Counted from the first letter of the stretch, positions 1 to 9,499 are shown. The stretch is DNA of 64,000 nucleotides from Hippopus hippopus (GCA_946811185.2 OX328099.1:14969859-15033858), one strand, 5' to 3'. Notes: generated by a model not told the origin, from the letters alone. Translations and numbers: made by a program.

Positions 1-389
1 TTTAATATCACACACAACCAGTTGATTATCCTATTTATTATATTCCTTGTTCACCCTTTTTTATTCTAATAATTATCATAAATGGTATAATGTGAGTAAT
101 CTAAAAAAAAAGTAGTTCCGGCAAACATTCTTAAACTATATCTTCACTAGTGATGATACCATAAATATCATCACTAGTGGTGTTATTCACAGTGAAATTC
201 CAGTAATTCACTGATATAAAGAAATTGAGTAAAAAAGAATTACTTTAACCCCGGTCCATTTATTTTTGGGGTGACAGTAGAAGACAGATGAGTCTTCAAG
301 AAAAGACGGTGACCTTTAGATTAGCCATCAAGGGTTTTCCCAATGTTATAAATATTCATAGGAATTGATTTTTTTGCAAATCAATTGTC
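1..389. other. AT-rich stretch, no gene seen
   Basis: No credible exon, tRNA or repeat end is visible. A short inverted motif (tcactagtgatgat and its near mirror) lies around 146-180. Confidence 0.5.
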
Positions 390-604
390 TTAAACCTTCT
401 CCTGCTAAATAAATTAAATAAAACTTTCAAGGCGAAAGTACATACTTGAATAATGTTACTTCAAACATACTTTTTTGGAGAAAAATATCTCCCTATCGGA
501 CATTGTAGATCCAAGATCAGACTGCACGTTCTGTGCAGTCTGATCTTGATCTACACTGTCCGCAAAAGGTAAGTGAGTTGCGCTTAGCAAGCCTAAAGGA
601 TTGA
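390..604. repeat. MITE-B copy
   Basis: It starts at a TTAA and its centre holds the palindrome GATCAGACTGCAC..GTGCAGTCTGATC (about 514-547), flanked by matching GTAGATC and GATCTACAC arms. The order of segments mirrors the cleaner copy at 60909-61132. The right end is degraded. Confidence 0.65.
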
Positions 605-962
605 AGGTGATGAATGAAGTTTAATGTAATGTTTTACACCTGGATTGAAAATTTGTCGCCTGTAAATGTTAACGATATGTACGGCATGTAATATAGATCA
701 AATTGTAATACTAAGTATAGTCACAAATGAAATTTGAAAATTGATGATTAGTGACTCACATTTTAAACCTTGTACAAAAGATCTATTTATTGTATATAGT
801 AGAACTTGTACATGTATCTTGTTAGTATCTAAGACAATTTACTTTTTTTTTTTGTAAAAGCGATATTAAACTTTAAAAAAAAAAAAACATTAACTAGTTG
901 TTCCTTTGATTTCTGTCGTCCACCGACAATTTAGACATAGGTCTAATAGATTCTTATATAAG
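605..962. other. Intergenic, no gene seen
   Basis: AT-rich sequence with poly-T and poly-A runs near 841-886. No supported coding or RNA feature. Confidence 0.5.
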
Positions 963-1283
963 TAGGCCTTGCGCAGTCGGTAGCGTACAGGACTCAAGAA
1001 TAGGGGGTCACTGGCTCGATCCCCGGCTCGGCCAATCTCTTTCTGCGGATTGATGATAGTCATTACGACAGGATTCATTCCTCTCTCGCCGCTGATCATT
1101 GTTTCGACGATGGTTATGTGGGAAAGCAGCCAGTGACTTGGAAAGAATATTGTGCGGAGTACTGTTAAAAAAGAAACTCCAGGAAAGCATGTATAGGTGC
1201 ACTGGCCGCCGCGATATAACTGAAATAATGTTGAAAACGGCGTTAAACACCATACAATCAATCAATCAATCAATCAATCAATA
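963..1283 (+). mobile_element. SINE S1, full length
   Basis: A tRNA-like head (963-1032) has a D-arm-like CAGTCGGTAGCG and a B-box-like GGCTCGATCCC. A body of about 220 bp follows and ends in AACGGCGTTAAACACCATAC with an (ATCA)n tail at 1256-1282. The same body recurs in both orientations across the window (21744-22048, 10184-10490, 17493-17785). Overlapping short open frames on both strands are chance. Confidence 0.85.
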
Positions 1284-1573
1284 TAAGTAGGCATTTTATT
1301 CATCGATTTGATGGGTGTTGTGTGGTTAGCGGTTAAGATTTTGAATTGTGGTCGACATTTCTAGTTCTATCGTTGCCTGAAGTCGCTGGTCACATAGTAG
1401 TTTCTTGGGACAAAGGCTTGATAGCGTCTATGCCTGGTGACTAGTAGGACGAAAAAAAAAATGAATTCGAATTGTCAGCTTCGGCAGACATATAACATAA
1501 CACAACAAGCAAGTGCATCTTTTCATACCTTCCTGTAATTTCTTATATCAGTACTTCTCACCATACCCTTTAT
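1284..1573. other. No gene; possible decayed tRNA-like SINE head
   Basis: The stretch 1317-1375 (gtggttagcggttaag, then agttctatcg) resembles a worn A-box/B-box pair, but too weakly to call. Confidence 0.3.
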
Positions 1574-1750
1574 GAAACATAGGGCTGCTTTCCCACATGT
1601 CCATCTCAGAAACAATATCCAGTGTAAAAGCAATGAATACTGTCGCAATTACCATCGCAATGACTGTCATAAAAAAGTCTTGCCGAGGATTCGATCTGAC
1701 GACCCAGAATTATACTTGCCCTGTTTGTTACCGACCGTGCTGACGAGTTT
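1574..1750 (-). mobile_element. SINE S1 fragment, inverted
   Basis: Matches the S1 body on the opposite strand (gctgctttcccacat, then tgtcgcaattacc, then the tRNA-like head ending near 1745). The 3' half is missing. Confidence 0.6.
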
Positions 1751-1864
1751 GACACAGAAAGAAAAATAGAAAATTAACAAAAGCCTGTACGGGTAAAAGT
1801 TCCACGGCTGCAATGTTTTTCACATGTCCCTTTCTGTACATGTAATTCCAACTTAACTGACAGA

Positions 1865-2006
1865 AATACTCGAATCGACCTAAATTTCCGAACTGATTGA
1901 AATGTTCGAATTTGTCGAAGTAATTATATTTATCAAAATATTCGAAGTGATAGAAATATTCGAATATGAGGGAATATTCGAATTGACCGAAATAGTCGAA
2001 TTCGTC
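1865..2006. repeat. Degenerate TTCGAA-type minisatellite
   Basis: The motif (g)aaatattcgaattgat recurs about seven times with variable spacing of roughly 18-22 bp. No coding meaning is evident. Confidence 0.55.
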
Positions 2007-2060
2007 GCACGTTTTATTTGTCTTAGTTTAGTCATGCTTAAGGCCGCCCTCATCAGTATT

Positions 2061-2134
2061 TCAGGTTAAAATCACGTTAAACGTCAACTAACGGCCTTCA
2101 GGTTAAAATCACGTTAAACGCCAACTAACAGCCT
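2061..2134 (+). repeat. 37-bp tandem duplication
   Basis: Two adjacent 37-bp copies (2061-2097 and 2098-2134) differ by two bases. Each starts tcaggttaaaatcacgttaa and ends gcct. The phrase resembles the 3' end of tRNA-type SINEs that finish with a TTAAAC motif. Confidence 0.75.
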
Positions 2135-2399
2135 TCCCTACTAGGTTAGGGCACGGTAGGACCCACGGGCGATTGGCCAATGGTAGCAGCCAGGAACGAA
2201 CCAGGATTTTCTGACAGCAAATCCAACTCCTTTTCTAGTGAGCCACGAAAGAACACTTTAACATTATCGATATCGAGATAGCGAGGTATCTCTGCTACTA
2301 TTTAGTCCCTTGTCTAACGAACCAGTGGTTTTAGGAGTCCAGGAAAGAAGGCTTTTTAAAACATTCCCAAAATTTCTGGCTGTCATAGGGAATCCATGT

Positions 2400-2683
2400 G
2401 AACCACGCTCCGGCAATAAGAGGTTTCATGCATCTCCGTGATGCATTATACCGAGCAAGTCATAACATAATTATGGATCTATAAAACTAATTTTGTCTAA
2501 CAATCGGCTGAATCCTAAGATAGAATAATCCTTGGACATGCAGAAAATTTAACAAAAGCAAACAATTTCGACACAGGTCAGCCTGCGCGGACTGCGCAGG
2601 CTGACCTGGGTCGATAATTTTTGCAGATGCAGATGCATATCTAATGCAGAAATATTAAACTACCTTTTCACAAAGCCTGGCTC
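2400..2683. repeat. MITE-C copy
   Basis: Ends are GAACCACGCTCCGG and CAAAGCCTGGCTC, worn forms of the family inverted repeat. Internally it has the family landmarks: tgcatctccgtgatgcat, ccttggacatgcagaaaat, and a GC-rich hairpin (gtcagcctgcgc..gcgcaggctgac) near 2577-2607. Confidence 0.75.
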
Positions 2684-2941
2684 ATTTTTTTAAACCGCAT
2701 CTTGCAAATGTCTTCCGTGCAGACGAGTCTAAGATTTTCAGTGTTGTCAGGTGAATAGTTTATGGAACGATTTTTTGTCCCGTATGTAGATTTACTTGGA
2801 AGATAGATCACTTTCAACTATATCAACTGTATCTATGATGACGCTGAACGTCTCGACCAATCAGATGCTTCATAGTAATAAGAATGGCATTTAGAATAAT
2901 TTGTGAATAAGACCGGTGCTTTGTAACGACAAATAATACCC

Positions 2942-3273
2942 TTAACCTATTTAATAAATGTAATGAAACTTTCAAACCAAATAAAAAGTAAAAACTCAAA
3001 TTCGGTTATTTCGAAGGGTTTTTTTTTTTGGGGGGGGGGGATCTCCTTATCGGGCAGTGTAGATCTGCACGTTCTGTGCAGTCTGATCTTGGATCTACGC
3101 TGTCCACAAAAAGGTTTTTGAATCGCGCTCAGCAGCCTAAGTGTGCGGAGTACTGGTAAAAGAGACTCCAGGAAAGCATGGATAGGTGTACTGGCCGCCG
3201 CGATATAACTGAAATAATGTTGAAAACGGCGTTAAACACCAATCAATCAATCAATCAGCAGCTTAAGGATTAA
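2942..3273. repeat. MITE-B copy interrupted by a SINE
   Basis: TTAA at both ends, a poly-G tract at about 3031-3040, and a central GATC palindrome (3059-3097). The right arm (cagcctaag..gattaa) is split by the SINE fragment at 3141-3257. The final TTAA is shared with the adjoining MITE-A copy. Confidence 0.7.
3141..3257 (+). mobile_element. SINE S1, 5'-truncated insertion
   Basis: Only the 3' half of S1 is present, ending in (AATC)n. It is flanked by near-perfect 10-bp direct repeats GCAGCCTAAG (3132-3141) and GCAGCTTAAG (3258-3267), as expected for L1-type priming into a MITE-B copy. Confidence 0.8.
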
Positions 3274-3503
3274 CCCTTTATTAGATGACAAAATTTGGAC
3301 TTGACCAAATTCTAAGAATTTTTTTACGACAAAATGAATGTTGCAAAAACTGATTATTTCTATCTCTGACTGGTTAGAAAAGATTGTGGGAAAGGAAGAA
3401 AATGCTGTTACCAGCATTCTCTTTGTTTCCAACAGTGTTTTGAAAGCCTTCTATTTCACGATACATGTGGTTAGAACTCGGGTTTGTGTGGTAAAGTGTT
3501 TAC
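3270..3503. repeat. MITE-A copy
   Basis: Starts TTAACCCTTTA and ends GTGTGGTAAAG. The central hairpin (gaaaatgctg..cagcattctc) is somewhat worn. Confidence 0.75.
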
Positions 3504-3582
3504 TAATCTAAATTTTAGATGTGTACTTTTTTTTTTATCAATTTTCCTGTGCTAAAATTTTGCATGGGCGCTGCCATGATGG

Positions 3583-3811
3583 TTAAGCCTGTACCACAGA
3601 ATCCTGAGTTTTACAGACCCTGAAATAGTAGGCTTTTGAAAAACATAGTGGAAAAAAGGAGAAAATGCTGGTAACCAGCATTTTCTCCTTTTCCCACAAT
3701 ATTTTCTTCGCTTCCAAAAACAAATTTCCATTTTTGAGTCACATCTATTTTGTCGTCTACAAATGCTTTCAATTTTGACAAATCTAAAATTTACGTCGTT
3801 TGCTTAAACCT
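3583..3811. repeat. MITE-A copy
   Basis: Central hairpin intact (aggagaaaatgctggtaacc and its complement, about 3655-3702), followed by the right-arm landmarks gtcgtctacaaatgctttcaa and ttaaacctttgg. The left end is worn. Confidence 0.75.
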
Positions 3812-3815
3812 TTGG

Positions 3816-4239
3816 TCTCTTAGCGCGACTCAGTAAACTTTCACACACGATATCGTGTAAAAATAAGATTGTGTACAGGTTGTGCAGCCTAAAATTGAAT
3901 CTACACTGTCCGATATTTTTTTTTTGCGAACAAAACTTTGAAATCACAAAACAAGGTTTGGGCAGTTTGGGGGCTAATTTAAAAAAAACGAAAACAATAA
4001 ATTTGTGATATGACCTGCAAAGCCCCTAACAAAGACATTCTACAAAAATCTAGGCTTTTGTTCCTATTATCTAGTAGTGGAATATTACGAATTCTAAAAT
4101 ACATAGAGAGCAAAAGAACAATCAACTTAATCAAAGGAAGCGCGTTTTTTGATATTCACATGCATTAGAATACAGAATACGATCGTAAATTTCAAACCTG
4201 CGCAGACGCATTTAACACGCAACCAAACGACAACATTCT
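3816..4239. other. No gene; worn MITE-B fragment
   Basis: The segment 3818-3912 (cgcgactcagtaaac..gtgcagcctaaaattgaatctacactgtccg) is a decayed MITE-B piece. The remainder is AT-rich with no supported feature. Confidence 0.4.
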
Positions 4240-4445
4240 CAACCGGCCAAAATTGAAAGCAGTTGCAGACGACTGGTTAACTTAGGTTCAAATGATGGAA
4301 TTTGTGCCTGAAAGAGTAGAAAACAATGTGGGAAAAGGAGAAAATGCTGGTTACCAGCATTTTTTACTTATTCCACAATGTTTTCGGTAGTTTTTTTTCT
4401 TCAGGGTCGTTAAAAATCGGAATATGTAATTATGGGTAAAAACTG
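4240..4445. repeat. MITE-A copy
   Basis: Left-arm landmarks (aaaattgaaagcagttgcagacgac), central hairpin at about 4329-4378, and right arm (tcagggtcgttaaaaatcgg). The TRIM begins 12 bp beyond its worn end. Confidence 0.7.
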
Positions 4446-4456
4446 GTCGCTTCCGT

Positions 4457-4680
4457 TGTTACGGGAGACCACTCCTTTATGCATGGCTTCGTCCCGATTT
4501 AAATACAATACCTGGCAGCTGCGTTAGGGAGATATCTCTTTAGCTCACATCTTTATCGTTATGGTATTGTTTTTTTAAACCTCGAAAAACGAGGATATTT
4601 GCCCGTCATGGGTTCGAATCCCGCCAGAGGCGGTTTGTATTTCAGCTATGCATTTGTTGCGGACTTTCATGTTCGTAAGA
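4457..4680 (+). repeat. 5' LTR of the TRIM
   Basis: 224 bp. It aligns with the 3' LTR from TGTTACGGG to TTCGTAAGA. It carries extra bases inside the A-box region (after tagctca at 4541-4547) and in the anticodon-loop region (ttttttaaacctcgaaaaacgagg), so its Pol III promoter is probably broken. The B box GGTTCGAATCC at 4611-4621 is intact. Confidence 0.85.
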
Positions 4681-4698
4681 TGGGGGCTCGTCCGGGAT
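4681..4698 (+). promoter_or_regulatory. Primer-binding site (tRNA-Pro type)
   Basis: TGGGGGCTCGTCCGGGAT directly abuts the 5' LTR. It is the standard 18-nt complement of the 3' end of tRNA-Pro, as used by several retroviruses and LTR elements. Confidence 0.9.
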
Positions 4699-4790
4699 TG
4701 GCCACTTGTTGCCCAAAAACGGACATTTGTTGTCTAAATAATAGACTTACTGCTTAATAAGGCTATGAGTCATCAATAAATGATGACTTT

Positions 4791-4799
4791 AAGAGGGGG
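4791..4799 (+). promoter_or_regulatory. Polypurine tract
   Basis: AAGAGGGGG sits 2 bp before the 3' LTR, the place expected for plus-strand DNA priming. Confidence 0.8.
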
Positions 4800-4801
4800 T
4801 G

Positions 4802-5013
4802 TGTTACGGGAGACCACTCCTTCATGCATGGCTTCGTCCCGATTTAAATACAATACCTGGCAGCTGCGTTAGGGAGATATCTCTTTAGCTCAGTGGTTAT
4901 GGTATTGGTCTTTCCGATCATTTGCCCGTCATGGGTTCGAATCCCGCCAGATGCGGTTTGTACTGCCATGCATTTGTTCATTTGTTTCTTTGTTACGGAC
5001 TTTGTTCGTAAGA
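4802..5013 (+). repeat. 3' LTR of the TRIM
   Basis: 212 bp. It keeps an uninterrupted tRNA-like block and ends at TTCGTAAGA, followed at once by the target duplication CCGT. An open frame that crosses it is not a gene. Confidence 0.87.
4886..4944 (+). promoter_or_regulatory. tRNA-like Pol III promoter (A and B boxes) in the 3' LTR
   Basis: A-box match TAGCTCAGTGG at 4886-4896 and B-box match GGTTCGAATCC at 4934-4944. The 37-bp gap is normal for a tRNA gene without an intron. The presumed acceptor and anticodon stems pair poorly, so this is a tRNA-derived promoter rather than a working tRNA gene. Confidence 0.75.
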
Positions 5014-5221
5014 CCGTAATGAGACCAATACTGTGCCTCGGATTGAGAGTTGGGAAAGTATCGATAAAAACGTTATTTAAAGTAAATCAGAAACATACAA
5101 GCACAAACCAGCATTTTAAAACTTTTCTGAAACCTGAATTGAAATATAAGCGAATCAAGAGAATCGAGAGTCAAACAAAGTCCGTAGGCCACTTGAGAGA
5201 TAAACGCCATTTGTTAGGAGT

Positions 5222-5854
5222 ACGGTGGCACTGAGGTGACATATGCATTTTTTTTTTGTATTTATCTCGTTCCCATGAGATAATTCGTTTTCTCGAGTTT
5301 TTCTTTTATAAAAAATTATGCAAAAAACAAAATTTGTTTTCTCGAGTTTTTTTTTTTTTTTTTTATGAAAAATTATGTAAAAAAACAAAATTCGTTTTCT
5401 CGAGTTTTTTTTTTTTATAAACAATTTTGCAAAATTCGTTTTCTCGATTTTTCTTTTTTTTTTTATATATAAAAAATTATGCAAAAAACGAAATATTATC
5501 TCGTTCGAACGAGATAATCAGCCAATCCAAGTCATCCATTATGTCGATCGCACGAGATAATAAGTCGTTCTCTTGACATAATCATCCAATCAGATTCCTC
5601 CTACTTATTCTTATTTTTACACGGCGTCTATGTTCTTCATAGTTTCATTCAACATGGTAGTTTGCATCCACGGTTGTTTCAGAAAACCTTGAATGAAAGT
5701 TGAAAATAGTTTTTTATAAAAAAAAAAATCGAGAAAACGAATTTTGTTTTTTGCATAATTTTTTATAAAAAAAAAAACCACGAGAAAACGAATTATTATC
5801 TCGCGGGAACGAGATAGATAAAAAAAAATGCACATGTCACCTCAGTACCACCGT
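5222..5854. mobile_element. Foldback MITE, possibly Mutator-like
   Basis: Long inverted ends read ACGGTGGCACTGAGGTGACAT on the left and ATGTCACCTCAGTACCACCGT on the right. A second inverted pair carries TCGTTTTCTCGAG with poly-T runs. The 7-bp TAGGAGT (5215-5221 and 5856-5862) flanks it, 8 bp if one mismatch is allowed, a size compatible with Mutator-like duplications. Open frames inside on the minus strand come from the A/T runs. Confidence 0.7.
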
Positions 5855-5862
5855 GTAGGAGT

Positions 5863-6115
5863 GATTTGTTTGTTTGTATTGGAGTTTAACACTGTTTTAA
5901 TCGCTTAGGTCATATCACGGCTGCCAGTGCACCTACGCATTTGTTTCCCGGCTTTCTCATACCAGTACTGACACAACTTTCTTTCCAAATCACTGACTAC
6001 ATTTCTCACATGCATCAGATATGAGAGGCTAAAAATCGCGGGAAAGAAAGTTTGCCTTAACCGGGTATCGAACTCGCAACCCCCAATACGCTAACTACTG
6101 AGCTACCCAGCCGGG
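5863..6115 (-). mobile_element. SINE S3, full length
   Basis: On the minus strand it starts with a tRNA-like head (ggctgggtagctcagtagtt, then gcgagttcgatacccgg), continues with a body containing ggaaagaaagttgtgtcagtac, and ends caaacaaacaaa at about 5863. A second copy is at 27727-28010. Confidence 0.8.
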
Positions 6116-6155
6116 CTTGAATAGAATACGTATCAAGTGCGGTGTACATTATTAG

Positions 6156-6298
6156 TTGTACGGTCAGGTGGCAGGGGACTTGGAAACTTGTTCACGGCTG
6201 TGGTGAATCATGTCGCCCCGAGCCGAAGGCGAGGTGGCGACATAATTCGCCACAGCCGTGAACAAGTTTTCCAAGTCCCCTGCCACCTGACCGTACAA
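6156..6298. repeat. Long palindrome, about 62-bp arms
   Basis: The left arm runs from TTGTACGGTCAGGTGGCAGG to about 6217 and is complemented almost perfectly by 6236-6298. The loop holds the small hairpin GCCGAAGGC. A short open frame across it is symmetry-driven and not a gene. Confidence 0.85.
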
Positions 6299-6302
6299 CG
6301 AA

Positions 6303-7054
6303 TTTATTATACTGCAAAGTTTTACTATTCCAAAGAGTGTTAAGCGAAATTTCCCTGTTCTATGGTCTTAAAAATTGAGATCTCTGACGAAATAGAATTT
6401 CCCTTCTGGGTGCCCCAATTCAATGAAAAATGACGTCACTGGGAAATGACGTCACTGAAACCTTGGTAAAACGTGCAGTTCAGTGCATAATCTTGATGAT
6501 TTCACTGCGATAGACATTCGTCTTATTTCTAATTAAACATGGATTTAAACAACCACAAGGTAAGTAACTATGCATTTTAATGATTTGTTGGCAAAAGTAA
6601 ACGACCATTAGTTGCCGCAAACGACCATTAGGTTATCCTTTTAACGTTATGCACAATGTATGAGTATCGACACTTCACAATTTGCTTACCTGACGAAGGG
6701 ATGGCTCGTTTTAACCCCCCGTGTCTTTGTTTTAGAATGACATCAAACGATACTACATGTAAAGTTCTATATTCATTTATTTTCAAAAATAATCCATTCC
6801 TTCCGTTTTAATGACAACCATCAAGCGAAATCGGTAATAATATGGTGCAGGCTACTCAGTATGTTTGTCTTGTTGGCGGCTCGTATCGACCGATCGACGC
6901 CGCCAATTTGGATGTTGTGTTGAAAGTGTAGTCATGTATACGGGGCTCCCGAAAGAGAAACTGCTTTTACGTGGGTTTGCCAGTGTACATGATATATATA
7001 TTCGGGGCATATTATCCAATCAGATCACGAGAAATTTCTTTGCAGTATAATAAA
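6303..7054. mobile_element. Unclassified DNA element with 17-bp perfect inverted ends
   Basis: TTTATTATACTGCAAAG at 6303-6319 and its exact complement at 7038-7054. The palindrome at 6156-6298 lies directly beside it and may be part of one larger element, as at 10762-11681. No transposase frame. Confidence 0.5.
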
Positions 7055-7310
7055 AGCGGCTCATTTATTTTTTCAGCGCATTCTGTAACCATGAACCAAG
7101 TGCTGCTGTGATTTGCTCCTGTTTCCATTGTTTTTTTTTTTAAACCGGTCTATATATCAAATAGTTTAGTCATTGCACAGCAAGAGCCCACACATCTATG
7201 TCATCACTCAGTTTAAATAAGATGAAGCTTTGTAGTACCTATGCCCAAAGGACACTTCTACGTAATCAGTGGCGAAAGTAGGAAAGCGGCTTTTGATGAC
7301 ATAGTTGCCC
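7055..7310. other. No feature seen
   Basis: AT-rich spacer before the minisatellite. It shows no repeat ends and no exon signals. Confidence 0.4.
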
Positions 7311-7469
7311 GCAATGTTTTCTACCTTTTCAAAGCGGGCAATGTTTTCTACCCTTTCAAAACGGGCAATGTTTTCTACCTTTTCAAAGCGGGCAATGTTT
7401 TCTACCTTTTCAAAGCGGGCAATGTATTCTACCTTTTCAAAGCGGGCAGTGTACTCCAACTTTTCAAAA
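7311..7469 (+). repeat. 27-bp minisatellite, about six units
   Basis: The unit gcaatgttttctaccttttc+aaagcgg repeats at 7311, 7338, 7365, 7392, 7419 and 7446, the last diverged. Because 27 is a multiple of three, all frames stay open and give nine-residue peptide repeats on both strands; these are not genes. The unit closely matches the right arm of MITE-A (caatgttttctaccctttcaaa). Confidence 0.88.
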
Positions 7470-7865
7470 ACAAATAGCATCAATTGAAACTCTTTTAATC
7501 TTCCACATGACGATGAAAATATGGTTTGTCTGAATTGAAAGCATTTATGGACGACAAGATATGCATGTATCAAGCTAAATGGTGTTGTGTTTCCTCAAAA
7601 GATTTAAAAAAAAACACACACATCGGTGGGAAAGGGCAAAAATGCTGCTTAACAAACTTCAGATGCGCTCCTCCCTCGGGTCGTTGAAACATGGCAAAGT
7701 TTGGCAACGTTAAACCATATTTTTACAGTGCTTTTCCAAAATCGTCCTCCGGAACTAGGTGAGGGGCGGGGGGGGGGGGGGGGAAAGAGGGGCGGGGAGG
7801 AGATGTTTGTGCACTGTGACTAAGAATAAACTATTTGAACAGCGTTTGACTCTTTCAGCGCCCAA
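7470..7865. other. No gene; poly-G tract
   Basis: Contains a G-rich run near 7759-7781 and no supported exon or repeat end. Confidence 0.4.
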
Positions 7866-8056
7866 CTTTAAACTCGACCTCTTTCAACGGCTGAATTTAC
7901 AATCCACTAAACCCCCCAGAAAGAATTTTGTCTCATAGGCTTGACTAAACAAGTAGGCGGTATAGATCAAACATCAAACAGCACGTTCTGTGCAGTCTGA
8001 TGTTGATCTATACCGTCTGCAAAAGCCCTTATTTTCGCCAATGGCACTGCAGAAAA
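7866..8056. repeat. MITE-B copy, CGACCTCTTTCAACGG subtype
   Basis: Starts aactcgacctctttcaacgg. The centre gcacgttctgtgcagtctgatg lies between tagatcaaacatc and gatctataccgtc arms. It ends in the family phrase ttcgccaatggcactgcag. The same layout occurs at 20842-21048 and 24935-25120. Confidence 0.7.
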
Positions 8057-8261
8057 GGTTTGATCGGTTATTATTATACAGAGGTGGCATTTAAAACTTG
8101 ACGATTCATTACAATATTTCATCAAAGAGAATATAAATCATGAAAAGAAGGTGCGAAAAGCTTCTCGGGTGACGTGTCTATGCAGCTAGCAAATGTCAGA
8201 GGCTCAGAAATAAACTGTTTCGAAATAAACCCATTCAAGGCCATTGACGAAATAAGGAGCT

Positions 8262-8335
8262 TTTAGCAAACAGTATAGATCAAGATCAGACTGCACAGAA
8301 CGTGCAGTCTGCTCTTGGATCTACACCACACGGTT
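8262..8335. repeat. MITE-B central hairpin fragment
   Basis: The palindrome gatcagactgcacagaacgtgcagtctgctc, with tagatcaa and ggatctac flanks, is all that remains. Confidence 0.6.
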
Positions 8336-8337
8336 AG

Positions 8338-8610
8338 TCAGTAATAGAATATGATATAAATATATTATAATATAATATAATATAATATAATATAATACGA
8401 TACGTCACGATACGATAAGATATGATATAATATGATATATAATGTTATATGATATGATTTGATGCGAAATGGTAAGATATAATTTGATATAATATGATAT
8501 AAAACGATATGATACGATACGAGTTGATACATGATATGATATAAAACAACACAACTTGTTACATAAAACGACATAATTGAATATCACATAAAATCAAATC
8601 ATATCATATT
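8338..8610. repeat. AT-rich satellite-like tract
   Basis: Begins as a clean TATAA repeat, then a drifting GATATGATAT-type repeat across about 270 bp. Minus-strand open frames rich in I, S and Y here are low-complexity artefacts. Confidence 0.8.
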
Positions 8611-9499
8611 ATTTAAAAATCTGTCCGAGTTTCAGTTTAGTTTAGTTTTTAAAAACATATTTTATTCAATAGATGAATGGGGTCGGGCCACAAGTTCTTC
8701 CAACTTAGATTCGACCCTTTCCCTACAATCAAATGCACAATACAAATAGATGGAGACAAACCATATAAAGACAAGGTGAAATTTACTTAATAAAAAGAAA
8801 AAAAAAATGTGTACAAAAAAAAAAAGAAAGAGAGAGATGAACAAAGGGTAAAGAGATGGGAAAAAATGAAGGAGATCGATTGGTAACAGAATTGCAGAGA
8901 ACAGAAAAGAAGGGAATTGGGTAACGATGCTCTGTGATTGACACCTGCTAATTTGATAAGATGCTGTAATTTTACTAATGAATTTGTGATTATTACTTAA
9001 AGAGGCCTTTCTGTTTAATGTACAAGTGAACTGCTTAAAATGAGTTGAGTTTCAGTTAACTATTTTTGTAATTTCAACCGTCCACGCGGTTCGAGTTTGT
9101 ATATTTTGCGCTGTTAAAGAGTTAAACATTTATATAGACATACGATGAAATTAAAAACGAAAAAAGAAAAGAAAACAGTCTTCACCTATATAATACTGTT
9201 GAAAGCGGAGTAATTTTATAAGTTTGTAATATTTTAAACATGTATTTTCCATGGTAAGCCACTAAAACGGGGCGGAGTGGGGGGCGTATTAAGTACATGC
9301 ATCTGAATGATAGTCTCTTGCGGCATTTATTATGTTTGACATTTTTAAACGACATGAAAATGAGGCTAATTACAAATTAACATCAAAAAGTACATTTCTT
9401 TTTTTCTTAAATTGAAGTTTAAAATTGATGACTTATACTTACATAGGTCGTATACCCCCAATGGCGCCAAGTGTATCTAGGTTGTGGTAAGCGGAAACC
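8611..9499. other. No gene seen
   Basis: About 890 bp of AT-rich sequence with purine-rich runs (8800-8900). No exon with splice signals and no clear repeat ends. Confidence 0.4.

Larger units (their letters stand above)
4457..5013 (+). mobile_element. Complete TRIM retroelement with tRNA-like promoter in its LTRs
   Basis: The element is 557 bp: a 5' LTR (4457-4680), a 121-bp internal region and a 3' LTR (4802-5013). Both LTRs start TGTTACGGGAGACC and end TTCGTAAGA. The first internal bases are an exact 18-nt primer-binding site for tRNA-Pro, and a purine tract (AAGAGGGGG) lies just before the 3' LTR. A 4-bp duplication CCGT flanks it (4453-4456 and 5014-5017). There is no room for gag or pol, so it must depend on an autonomous LTR element for enzymes. 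A tRNA-like segment with A and B boxes inside the LTR sets it apart from ordinary TRIMs. It matches what I recall of the Helenus group of animal TRIMs, which are described as having tRNA-like LTRs and 4-bp duplications. Confidence 0.88.

Noticed and set aside
966..1032. Possible tRNA gene
   Set aside because: Boxes are present but stems do not pair, and the head continues into a SINE body with an ATCA tail.
4681..4801. Remnant of a retrovirus
   Set aside because: The primer-binding site alone resembles retroviral usage; the internal region is only 121 bp and has no gag, pol or env trace.
4882..4950. Functional tRNA gene in the LTR
   Set aside because: A and B boxes match, but acceptor and anticodon stems pair poorly and the block repeats in both LTRs.
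7208..7573. Open frames on both strands with nine-residue peptide repeats
   Set aside because: They follow a 27-bp minisatellite, whose length keeps every frame open; both strands are equally open and no start or splice context supports a gene.
8365..8587. I/Y/S-rich frames
   Set aside because: Simple TATAA/GATAT repeat.
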